A stretch of 13,476 bases of DNA from positions 1 to 13,476 of the forward strand of contig MQVO02000243.1 of the NCBI GenBank assembly GCA_001986395.2, read 5' to 3'. The notes beneath the pieces are model-generated. The model was not told the DNA's origin. It saw nothing but the letters and a program-made list of their open reading frames with translations, and ran no database searches. The position numbers and the translations under genes were made by a program. The stretch is from Irpex lacteus. Taxonomy: Eukaryota; Basidiomycota; Agaricomycetes; Polyporales; Irpicaceae. Numbering within the stretch: position 1 is the first letter of the stretch; each line of letters opens with the position of its first letter. This document shows positions 1-6,320 of the stretch, piece after piece.

Positions 1-1140
1 TACCTTTTTTTTTTAATAATTTTTTTATTTATAAACTATGACTATTCTTACATCTCTTTATAACCCAAAACCAAACTTTTCTCATTATTCAGAACCACAA
101 GTTTTAGCCATTACGAAAATCAATAGAATAATTAACGGAATTAATAGTTACTATAAATATCCGAAGGACAACAAATAATAACTTCTCGTGTCCAATATAT
201 TCTAAGATTTAGCTTTAACATTATCGAAAGGAGGTCTAGCACATTCAGCAACACAAGCAATGAAAGATATAAGAAATATAAAGTGTGCTTAAATAATTAT
301 AAAAAGAAAAATAATGAATAAGGGAGCTCTCTTAAAATAAAAATATAAAGTCCATTTAACAACATCTCTCTATCTTTTAGATCTTTATCAGTAATCTCAT
401 TTATCTTCTATTCCTTGCCCTATTTCTAAATAATAAATAAATAAAGATTAAGTAAAGATAAATTTCTTTTTCCTTTAAATTTATTTAGAGATTCTCCCTC
501 CCCTATTCTATATGATCTAATTTATTTCTCTTATTATTTTTTCTTTGTTAAAATCTAAAAGTTAAAGATTTTATTTTAATTTATTTCATAAAAATAGAAT
601 AGTACTTAAAATCTATTTAATTTAAATAAGTAAAAGATTAAAATTTCTTTTTATTTAAATTGGGGAATTATTTTATTTAAAGAAAGTGAATTAAGATAAA
701 TTTAACAATATAACTTTTATTTTACTTTACAAGATTATTCTTTACTCTTGAATAGATAGATAGTGATAGTTTCTAAAATAGAGGAGCTAGCTCCCTCTAA
801 AAAAAAAAGAATAATGGGGAGTAATTTATATCTATATTGTTATTCATTAAATAATCGAATCTGATCCCCAAATATATACTGATGCATACAGAAATAGCCA
901 CACAACATCCACAAAATGATAATACACAATCGCTGATTCAAACACCACCCAAACAACTTGCAGAAACTATGTTCTTAGTTTTAATTTAAAATAAAATAGA
1001 AAATAAAATAAGAGAATTATTTTAACAATATCACTCTCCTTAATGAATTTTTAATTTATGTAATGTAATTGTAATGTCTTTAATACCCATTCCATTCATT
1101 ACATTCATTACTTTGTATCTTTAATTAAAAAGAAATTTAT
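1..1140. other. AT-rich stretch without a recognised gene
   Basis: Very A+T-rich sequence with many short T- and A-runs. Two short open stretches stand out slightly. One, 38-178 (+), encodes 46 residues from an ATG and is followed in the same frame by further open segments broken by stops, up to about 290. The other, 882-989 (+), encodes 35 Gln/Thr/Pro-rich residues and is richer in G+C than its surroundings. I recognise no family in either; both may be remnants of inserted DNA. Around 1055-1110 there are short repeats of the type gtaatgtaat / cattacattc. No tRNA or rRNA fold was found. Confidence 0.5.
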
Positions 1141-1143
1141 TAA

Positions 1144-1245
1144 GATACTTTATTAGTATTAATAGAATTTATTTCTTATTTAGCTAGAAATGTATCATTA
1201 GGTTTAAGATTAGCAGCAAATATTACAGCAGGTCACATGTTATAA
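1144..1245 (+). pseudogene. atp6: Internal fragment of atp6 (ATP synthase F0 subunit a)
   Basis: An open frame of 33 codons ends at TAA 1243-1245. It contains the motif LARNVSLGLRLAANITAGHM, characteristic of ATP synthase subunit a and including the conserved Arg of the proton half-channels. Upstream comes LLVLIEFISY, which also fits the fungal protein. The usual ~150 residues before it and the C-terminal helix after GHML are absent; the frame stops directly after GHML and meets group II RT sequence about 40 bases later. It is therefore a fragment, not a functional gene: a decayed duplicate, an exon left beside an intron insertion, or an imported piece. The full atp6 is presumably elsewhere in the genome (inference). 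Confidence 0.85.
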
Positions 1246-1282
1246 GTATGTGGATTTGTATATAACATAATATTTTTATCTT

Positions 1283-1500
1283 AGAGGGAACGCCACAGGG
1301 AGGAATCATGTCACCAACTTATGTAACGTTGCGTTAAACGGGTTAGAAGAAACAATTAAATTGGTAAATCCTTTGATAAAAGGTATTAGTCAAGGAGTTA
1401 ATGTGATCCGATACGCCGACGACATGATTATCACAGCTAGAACTCCTGAAACTCCCTCTTTTGGCAGAAAGAGATAAAGAATACTATCCGGAGGATTAAA
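1283..1500 (+). pseudogene. C-terminal half of a group II intron reverse transcriptase (fragment)
   Basis: Starts with EGTPQGGIMSPT (from 1284), the RT block before the catalytic site of group II intron RTs. After a one-base loss near 1320 the next frame continues through LNGLEETI to RYADDMIITARTPE, with the catalytic YADD at 1412-1423. Beyond about 1450 the frame shifts again, AERDKE is still recognisable, and it ends in stops around 1490-1500. The thumb and maturase X domain are missing. The N-terminal half of such an RT lies downstream at 1567-2150 and ends at the same GAG GGA AC that begins this half, so the ORF appears split and its halves swapped. It cannot encode an active RT as it stands. 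Confidence 0.85.
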
Positions 1501-1566
1501 ATAAATTATAATATAGGGAGACCCAAATTTAATTTATTTTTAGTTTTTGCTACATCGAAGAATAAT

Positions 1567-2150
1567 ATGAAAGAAGTGTATAATTTACAATGAATATTGC
1601 TGCAAAGTTTTGAAGCGAAAGCTTTGGCAATAAGAAAAGTTGTAACCAACAAAGGAAGTAAGACGGCTGGAGTAGATGGAATTACCTGAAACAGTCCGAC
1701 AGAATATTTAAAAGCTATAGAAGAGCTGAATAGTATAATGAAGCATCCCGAGAATTATAAAGCACAGCTTGTAAGAAGGGTAATGATTACCAAACCAGGC
1801 TCAAAGGAAAAACGTCCGTTAGGTATTCCGACAATGATTGACCGAGCAGTTCAAGTAATATATCATTTAGGAATTGACCCGGCTGTAGAAGCCAAATCAG
1901 ACAAAAACTCCTTTGGGTTCAGGAAATCAAGGTCCACACATGACGCAGTCACTGCCATAATCATTCTTATGGATAAAACTATTCACCCTCATTGAATAGT
2001 GGAAGCTGACATAGCTAAATGTTTTGACAGGATAAGCCACAAGTTCTTAATGAAAAAACTCCGATACGACACAAACACGTATTGGAACAATGATTAAAAG
2101 CAGGGATAATGGTGGAACTGAATTTCCTGGAGAGCACAGAGGGAACTATT
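1567..2150 (+). pseudogene. N-terminal half of a group II intron reverse transcriptase (fragment)
   Basis: Reading UGA as Trp, the frame is open from ATG 1567 to TAA 2095-2097. It holds FEAKALAIRKVVTNKGSKTA and GVDGITW, then the RT blocks VMITKPGSKEKRPLGIPTM, GFRKSRSTHDAV and VEADIAKCFDRISH, which carries the first catalytic Asp (ADIAKCFD). A one-base loss in the A-run near 2073 shifts the protein to another frame, HVLEQWLKAGIMVELNFLES, which runs on to TEGT at 2136-2147 and stops matching just where PQGG should follow. UGA replaces TGG at 1687 and 1993. The missing continuation is at 1283-1500, upstream. The leader before the RT domain is shorter than usual. I see no intron domain V or splice site nearby. 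Confidence 0.88.
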
Positions 2151-2162
2151 ATTTTTATTTTG

Positions 2163-2234
2163 CAAGAGCAAGGTGACTCGAACACCTACCTAAGGTTTTG
2201 GAGACCACAATTCTACCAATTAAACTATGCTCTT
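2163..2234 (-). tRNA. trnW: tRNA-Trp, anticodon CCA
   Basis: The reverse complement folds as a cloverleaf of 72 nt: acceptor AAGAGCA/TGCTCTT (7 bp), D stem GTTT/GAAT, anticodon loop CTCCAAA, T arm AGGTG-TTCGAGT-CACCT, discriminator G. The loop places CCA at 34-36 after an invariant U33, giving tRNA-Trp that reads UGG. The anticodon stem GTGGT/ACCTT has one U-U mismatch and one G-U pair. The gene begins 13 bases after the RT fragment ends, on the opposite strand from the other three tRNAs here. Many fungal mitochondria use a UCA anticodon so that UGA is also read as Trp; here the anticodon is CCA, which matters for reading the UGA-containing ORFs nearby. Confidence 0.85.
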
Positions 2235-2351
2235 TTCCCTTTTTATATCTTCCTCCCATCTTTGCCCCTTTTACGGATAAAGGATAAACTCTACTCTTTT
2301 AGAAGAAAAATAAATTTTTAATTTAGGAGCACCCCAGATCTTATACCCCTA

Positions 2352-2395
2352 CCAAAAAACTAGTCATTAGAAATAATTCTAACTAGTTTTTTTGG
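2352..2395 (+). repeat. Dispersed hairpin element, copy 1
   Basis: The arms ccaaaaaactagt and actagtttttttgg pair around an inner ttagaa-ataa-ttcta stem-loop. The core 2360-2386 is identical to copy 2 (2843-2869), making these two the closest pair in the family. It lies between trnW and the first LAGLIDADG remnant. Confidence 0.9.
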
Positions 2396-2713
2396 GTATT
2401 CTTTAGTAAAATTTATAAGATATATTTAGTCTTTGAACAAATTATTTATATTATTACTATTTAGTAAAGATTATCTCTCTTCTTTACTTAAATAGATAAA
2501 ATGAATAACTTTACTCTTTTTAATTCTATTCTTTTATTTTTTATTTTCTAAGTGAAGTTGCATCTTCTCATCTTATTTTTAGTTATTTTCTTATAAATGA
2601 CCCAAAATCTACTCTACTTAAATTATTGTTTTTACTATCAAACAATTATTCTACCATTCTACTTTACTTTGTATCTTCTACAGGCGGCCCAGTCTGCTGG
2701 TACACTAGACTAA
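2396..2713. other. AT-rich spacer, nothing recognised
   Basis: No gene, tRNA or clear repeat could be recognised. The last ~30 bases (about 2683-2700) are distinctly richer in G+C than the rest. They lie directly before the first recognisable LAGLIDADG residues and may be decayed intron or endonuclease sequence (inference). Confidence 0.4.
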
Positions 2714-3306
2714 AAAAGGTCTAGATAAATTTTGCATTCAAAGCATCCTTAAATTTAGGACTTTAAGATTAATTAAAAACAGCTTTACCTGAAGTTGTTC
2801 CTGTAAATAGACCTATAGTTTCTAATAACCCCCAAAAAAAAACTAGTCATTAGAAATAATTCTAACTAGTTTTTTTGGATTATTCCTGACCCTATGTGAA
2901 TTTAAGGATTTACTAGTGCTGAGGGTGTTTTTTTAGTCAACATTAAACAGTCAAAAACAATTTCTTTAGGTTATCAAACAATTTTAAGATTTAAAATTAC
3001 TCAACATACTCGAGATAGATTTTTATTAACTAATATTAAAAATTTTTTAGGATGTGGTCATTTACTTGAAGGTGAAAATGTTCAATTATTAGATATTGTT
3101 GTACATAAGTTAAGTGATATTTATGATAAATAATTCCTTTCTTTATTAAATATCCTATTTTATGTCTTAAAAGTAACGATTTTTCTAATTTTATCCAAAT
3201 CGCTGATATCCTTAAAAAAAGGGGGATAGACAAAAGTCATTTAAATCAAGAGGGACTAGATTAAATACGTAAAATAAAAGCAGAAATGAATAAAGGAAGA
3301 AAAATA
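2714..3306 (+). pseudogene. Decayed LAGLIDADG homing endonuclease (second half), split by a hairpin
   Basis: Recognisable pieces in order are the end of domain 1 (KASLNLGL, then stops), the inter-domain linker LPEVVPVNRPIVSNN ending at 2828, hairpin copy 2, then domain 2. Domain 2 has the LAGLIDADG-type helix GFTSAEGVFLVNI, SLGYQTILRFKITQHTRDRF, the glycine loop FLGCGHL and VVHKLSDIYDK. A one-base loss in the A-run at 3129-3131 shifts the frame, after which KYPILCLKSNDFSNF, IQIADIL and IRKIKAEMNKGR follow. In-frame stops include TAA near 2903, just before GFTSAEG, and TAA at the Gln position of EGLD*I near 3260. Such enzymes are encoded inside group I introns and drive their homing; the host gene and intron core are not visible here. 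Inactive as read. Confidence 0.88.
2829..2878 (+). repeat. Dispersed hairpin element, copy 2, inside an endonuclease remnant
   Basis: The arms cccccaaaaaaaaactagt and actagtttttttgg enclose the same inner loop as copy 1. The LAGLIDADG linker reads up to the left arm and the next residues (IPDPMW) resume straight after the right arm, so the element sits within former coding sequence. Confidence 0.9.
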
Positions 3307-3330
3307 ATTTTTAATTTTTTAAATCGGAAT

Positions 3331-3376
3331 CCCCTAAAAACTAGGAATTAGAATAAATCTAACTAGTGTTTTAGGG
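3331..3376 (+). repeat. Dispersed hairpin element, copy 3
   Basis: The arms are cccctaaaaactag and ctagtgttttaggg. Compared with other copies there is a matched change (T after the Cs, A before the Gs) that keeps those end positions paired. It lies just after the end of the first LAGLIDADG remnant. Confidence 0.85.
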
Positions 3377-3506
3377 TGAGGACCAACTCTAAAATGGAGA
3401 AAGTTTATTGGAAAGTTATCTCCCAGGGTCCAACTTGGATAGTATTTCCCTAGACTTTTTCACAAATAAAAATTGATAAGAATAAATTTATCAATGAGAG
3501 ATTCAA

Positions 3507-4200
3507 GCGCAATTTAAAATAAATTCTGATTTAAATTTGAAGGACTACGAAAACTCGTATAGGTTGACATGTAGAATGTGTCTTATCAAACTGTCTTATT
3601 TGCTAGACTTACCTTATTGCAAAAGATTCAATCTTATTTTGGAGGTGTAGGTAGAATATCTGTGGATAAAAACTGTGAATACTTTGTATCTTCTATGGAA
3701 GATATAACTACAGTCATCACTTTGTCAAATATCCTTTAAATAACTCAAAAGTTAGGTGATTTCCTTATTTTTATATCCGTAGTAAACATGATTAATGCTA
3801 AAGAACATTTAACAATGGAAGGTTTACAGTAGATTATCTTTATTAAAGCTTATGTAAACCATGGTATAACCGAATCATTAAAGGTTGCTTTTCCTAACAC
3901 TATGCCAGCCTTAAAACCTTTATCTGTAAATACAAATATTCCACATCCTTATTGAACGGCGGGTTTAACATCTGGAGATGGTTGTTTCTCGATAACTGAA
4001 AACAAGACTTCTTTTGGGTTTTACGTAAAATTAGTATTTTGTATAACTAAAAATAGAAGGGATGAGATTCTGATTAGAAGTTTAATTGATTTTCTCTGGT
4101 TGCGGTACATATTCTTATATTTAAACGAACTAGGGTTGATTATCAATGTCTTAAATTTAAGGATAATTTTGAAAAAATCATACCATTTTTCTGTTAATCC
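3507..4200 (+). pseudogene. Decayed LAGLIDADG homing endonuclease, two-domain type
   Basis: Domain 1 is seen as AQFKINSDLNLKDYE (from 3507), then about 60 bases of unmatched sequence, then LLQKIQSYFGGVGRISVDKN from 3614. After compensating indels near 3725-3742 come KLGDFLIF, VVNMINAKEHLTMEGLQ and TAG at 3830-3832. The linker SLKVAFPNTMPALKP leads to IPHPYWTAGLTSGDGCFSIT, the second catalytic helix, with UGA as Trp and the acidic residue present as GDG. FGFYVKLVF and RRDEILIRSLIDFL follow; a further frame change gives DNFEKIIPFF at about 4165. The sequence stops at hairpin copy 4. Distinct from the first remnant in sequence and motif. A decayed group I intron endonuclease; no cleavage activity expected. 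Confidence 0.87.
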
Positions 4201-4286
4201 ACCCAAAAAACTAGGCTCTAATTAAAATTTAATTTAATTAAATTTTAATAATACCGGGATAATTAATTATAACTAGTTTTATGGTG
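4199..4286 (+). repeat. Dispersed hairpin element, copy 4, enlarged
   Basis: Outer arms ccacccaaaaaactag and ctagttttatggtg flank a middle that is about twice the usual length. The middle contains its own AT palindrome, attaaaattta-n7-taaattttaat, at about 4220-4249. It abuts the end of the second endonuclease remnant. Confidence 0.75.
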
Positions 4287-4495
4287 AAATGACTAAATTT
4301 AGCAAATAAAACTAATCATCTTTGTAGAAGGAGAGCCTTACCCTGTAAATAAAAAAGGTTTGGTTGTTTGAGCATTCTCCCAAAAAAACTTTTATTTCTC
4401 CCCTATTCTTTTTATAATTGAGGGAGAACTCTTATCATATCACCTAGAAGATAGGGTGTAAGACGAGTCAACTCCTTTAAATTAACATATTTGTT
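4287..4495. other. Short unassigned stretch with a small open segment
   Basis: About 4325-4430 (+) is open with UGA as Trp and encodes VEGEPYPVNKKGLVVWAFSQ followed by hydrophobic residues. It is not recognised. It may belong to the same inserted material as the acidic ORF downstream, but nothing in the sequence proves this. Confidence 0.3.
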
Positions 4496-4498
4496 GAG

Positions 4499-4575
4499 GG
4501 TGGTATTCTTTACTGACATTTTGTCGATGTCGTTTGGCTTTTTTATACGTATCTATTTACTACTGAGGTTCATAG
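4499..4575 (+). pseudogene. cox3: 3' end of cox3, copy 1 (fragment)
   Basis: [15 protein letters not shown] (UGA as Trp in YW) followed, after one missing base in the T-run near 4540, by YVSIYYWGS and TAG at 4573-4575. This is the conserved C-terminus of cytochrome c oxidase subunit III; the preceding ~240 residues are absent. A Glu codon, GAG 4496-4498, precedes GGILYW and also fits cox3, so the match may begin one codon earlier. It is most simply a displaced or duplicated last exon. The whole cox3 must lie outside the window. Copy 2 begins at the same codon 281 bases further on. Confidence 0.85.
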
Positions 4576-4621
4576 TAATAAATTTTAAACCATCACCTTT
4601 TCTTTATGCTAATGTTCATAA

Positions 4622-5131
4622 AAAGGTTGGGATAGGGGTCCTATCCCTGACCTGCCTGTTATCCAAGACGAGATTGAATTGTCGATTAATGGGCAGGAGG
4701 ATATGATAACATGGGGAAGGTTGGAAGACGAAGACGAAGACGATAGTAATAATAGGAATAAATTTTTGTTATTTTTCAGGGTGGTATTCTTTACTGACAT
4801 TTTATGGATGTTGTGTGACTTTTTTTTATGTTTCAATTTATTACTGAGGTTAATTTCAGATTCTATTCTTCTTTACGTTTCAGGGAAAAAACGTGAACGT
4901 TCAGATGATAATGATGAAGAAAAGGTTGAGCATTCCAGTAAAAAAAATCAAAAGGAAAAACTGGAAAAAGAATTAGCAGATCCCCAAAAAAACTAGGAAT
5001 TAAAATAATTCTAACTAATTTTTTGGGGGCAATATTATAAAGATATAGAAAGAGCTAGTCAAAAAGAGTTTAATGCTGAAGCAACGGGGCTATTTGCTTT
5101 GATGATTGGCTTCCTTGTATTGTACTCATAA
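4622..5131 (+). CDS. Acidic/charged ORF of unknown function, interrupted by a hairpin
   Basis: One frame is open from 4622 (after TAA 4619-4621) to TAG in hairpin copy 5 at 4994-4996. It resumes after the hairpin at 5030 and ends at TAA 5129-5131. It encodes IPDLPVIQDEIELSING, an acidic run (EDEDEDD), then a hydrophobic stretch that is only the out-of-frame reading of the second cox3 fragment, then a charged segment with KKRERSDDNDEEKVEHSS and KEKLEKELAD. After the hairpin come QYYKDIERASQKEFNAEATG and a hydrophobic tail (LFALMIGFLVLYS). No family is recognised. A likely history is that cox3 debris and a hairpin entered, or flank, a once-longer gene, perhaps of plasmid origin (inference). No convincing start codon was seen; GUG or UUG starts would be needed near the beginning. 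Confidence 0.45.
4780..4853 (+). pseudogene. cox3: 3' end of cox3, copy 2 (fragment)
   Basis: GGILYWHFMDVVWLFF, with UGA at both Trp positions, then after one missing base in an eight-T run YVSIYYWG and TAA at 4851-4853. It is about 75% identical by eye to copy 1 and starts at the same codon pair GGT GGT. It lacks the final Ser and stops one codon earlier. Copy 1 has Val and TGG where this copy has Met and TGA, so the two are not a recent identical duplication; they could come from different donors or have diverged since duplication. Confidence 0.85.
4982..5028 (+). repeat. Dispersed hairpin element, copy 5, splitting an ORF
   Basis: The arms are ccccaaaaaaactag and ctaattttttgggg. The acidic ORF reads KELAD up to the left arm and QYYKDIERAS from just after the right arm, in the same biochemical style. 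This suggests that the hairpin entered the reading frame and supplied its TAG stop. Confidence 0.88.
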
Positions 5132-5135
5132 TAAA

Positions 5136-5183
5136 ATGAACATAAACATGAACACAAATATGAACAAAAATATGAACAAAAAG
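5136..5183 (+). repeat. 12-bp tandem repeat, four units, coding
   Basis: Four consecutive units of the form ATGAACAnAAAn encode MNIN, MNTN, MNKN and MNKK at the start of the GIY-YIG ORF. Every unit starts with ATG, so the repeat supplies four in-frame start codons. Confidence 0.85.
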
Positions 5184-5363
5184 CAACCAAATTTTAACTA
5201 CATTTGAAGTACTACTTATGACTTATTAAAAGTTGACCCCAACTGTAAAAAATTTTTGAATGGTTTAAGTGGTGTATATTGTTGGTTTAACACAGTAACA
5301 GGCAATTATTACGTTGGCTCAGGTGTTAACCTTTGGGACCGTGTCATTGACTATACTAAATAA
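5136..5363 (+). CDS. Truncated GIY-YIG homing endonuclease ORF
   Basis: ATG 5136 to TAA 5361-5363, 75 residues with UGA as Trp at 5205. After a repetitive leader (MNINMNTNMNKNMNKK) the frame encodes FLNGLSGVYCWFNTVTGNYY and VGSGVNLWDRVIDYTK. This is the N-terminal GIY-YIG half-site: the GIY equivalent is GVY, the YIG equivalent YVG, and the Arg of NLWDR is present. The rest of the nuclease domain, with its catalytic Glu, and the DNA-binding module are missing. An intact family member is several times longer. The TAA falls where KF or QK would be expected, so a single substitution or indel may have truncated it. Probably inactive. It starts 5 bases after the acidic ORF and next to cox3 fragments, the kind of place where such endonucleases insert. 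Confidence 0.82.
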
Positions 5364-5729
5364 ATTTTTAAGTGTATGATGCATGTCATTTGGTGGTTTA
5401 CCCACTCAAAAAAACATAACAAAAACATTAAGACCAGTAATAAATGTTTTAAATGTATAACATTAATTAAAACCATTAATAAATTGAATAACTGTCCTAA
5501 AAAGATAGAAGGTGCTATTGAAGAAACAGATGAATTGTTCTTTGGGTGTCACATTTTAACTGTTCTTATCTTTCTTTACTCTACTTTACGCTAATCCTCC
5601 AAAATAAACAAGATGATTGTGGATTTAAGAATAAAGCCGGGTATTAATAAAAGAATAGAATTAAAAAGAGTCTTATAATTAAATAAAATAAAATATTATA
5701 ATTAGATTATTAGATTTTGCCCTTCCCTC
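5364..5729. other. Unassigned stretch after the GIY-YIG ORF
   Basis: A 72-codon open frame, 5376-5594 (+), has Lys/Asn-rich then hydrophobic composition and no recognised motif. It may include decayed remains of the endonuclease C-terminus. From 5600 to the trnL gene the sequence is AT-rich without recognisable content, ending in a T/A palindrome. Confidence 0.35.
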
Positions 5730-5754
5730 CCTTTTTTTTTAATTAAAAAAAAGG
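5730..5754 (+). repeat. CC-poly(T)-AATT-poly(A)-GG palindrome
   Basis: CC, nine T, AATT, eight A counting from the T/A axis, and GG. It directly precedes trnL and could form a strong hairpin. The same design recurs at 6062, 6605 and 11249. Confidence 0.75.
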
Positions 5755-5756
5755 AA

Positions 5757-5839
5757 ACGAACATGTTGAAATTGGTAAACAATCTTCTCTTAAGTAGAAG
5801 TGGGAATATCCCTTAAGAGTTCAAGTCTCTTTGTTCGTA
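5757..5839 (+). tRNA. trnL: tRNA-Leu, anticodon UAA
   Basis: 83 nt. Acceptor ACGAACA/TGTTCGT, anticodon stem CTTCT/AGAAG around loop CTTAAGT (UAA), a long variable arm (gggaatatccc) as in class II tRNAs, T loop TTCAAGT, discriminator A. It reads UUA (and UUG), the commonest Leu codons in this A+T-rich genome. First of a three-tRNA plus-strand cluster. Confidence 0.93.
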
Positions 5840-5880
5840 AAACAAAAATAAAATCTTAATAATAAGATAGTGTCCATACA

Positions 5881-5952
5881 TGCGGTATAGTGTAAAGGTT
5901 GGCACAATAGCCTCATGAGCTGTTAGAGCAGGTTCAATTCCTGATGCCGCAA
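5881..5952 (+). tRNA. trnM: tRNA-Met, anticodon CAU
   Basis: 72 nt. Acceptor TGCGGTA/TGCCGCA, anticodon loop CTCATGA (CAU), T arm with loop TTCAATT and stem CAGG/CCTG, discriminator A. Whether it is the initiator or elongator form cannot be decided securely here. It lies 41 bases after trnL on the same strand. Confidence 0.9.
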
Positions 5953-5972
5953 TAGAAATAAAATAAAGACCG

Positions 5973-6042
5973 GGTCTTTTTGTATAAAGGCAGTACAGCT
6001 ACCTTCACGTAGCAAGTATCAGTTCGATTCTGATAAAGACTA
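5973..6042 (+). tRNA. trnE: tRNA-Glu (UUC) with a shortened anticodon loop
   Basis: 70 nt. Acceptor GGTCTTT/AAAGACT, D stem GTAT/GTAC, T arm ATCAG-TTCGATT-CTGAT, discriminator A. The anticodon stem GCTAC/GTAGC encloses only six bases, CTTCAC, where seven are required. The overall sequence matches fungal trnE with one T missing from the loop. Read strictly, the loop could present UCA (Trp), but the body and acceptor favour Glu. A sequencing drop-out in the T-run is the simplest explanation. Confidence 0.8.
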
Positions 6043-6061
6043 TATTCTTAATTTCTTTATG

Positions 6062-6091
6062 CCTTTTTTTTTTATAATAATAAAAAAAAGG
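6062..6091 (+). repeat. CC-poly(T)-poly(A)-GG palindrome
   Basis: CC, ten T, a short ataataat centre, eight A and GG. It lies 20 bases after trnE. A possible 3' processing or structural signal; same design as the palindromes at 5730, 6605 and 11249. Confidence 0.65.
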
Positions 6092-6320
6092 AGAAAAAGA
6101 ATAAAGGAAAGTTAGATTTAACTTTCTTTTCCAGAGCTAACGTTGCACTGCCCTCTATAAATAAAAAAAGGGGGGCATGTATTATTTTCTTATAAATTTT
6201 TATAAGTAATAATATATTTTGGTCTTTTTCTTTTTAATAATTTAATTTAATTTAATTTAATTTAATTAAAAAAAAGGGAAGAAATAAAATCAAAAAAAGA
6301 ATATATATTTAATAAATTTG
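6092..6320. other. AT-rich spacer
   Basis: No gene seen. It contains a poor palindrome near 6107-6132 (aaaggaaagttagatttaac / ctttctttt) and the TTTAA tandem repeat. Confidence 0.5.
6241..6265. repeat. TTTAA tandem repeat, five units
   Basis: Five exact consecutive TTTAA units, running into aattaaaaaaaa. A simple-sequence tract likely to vary in length between strains. Confidence 0.9.

Noticed and set aside
2109..2321. 70-codon plus-strand open frame
   Set aside because: Only its first dozen codons are real, belonging to the RT fragment; the rest crosses the minus-strand tRNA-Trp and spacer.
3036..3233. 65-codon minus-strand open frame
   Set aside because: Antisense of the first LAGLIDADG remnant, whose plus-strand motifs are clear.
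4021..4206. 61-codon minus-strand open frame
   Set aside because: Antisense of the second LAGLIDADG remnant.
4491..4706. 71-codon plus-strand open frame
   Set aside because: It reads the first cox3 fragment out of frame; the cox3 motif in the other frame explains the sequence.
4609..4836. 75-codon minus-strand frame with a serine run
   Set aside because: The serine run is the antisense of the acidic GAAGACGAAGAC stretch; no independent coding signal.
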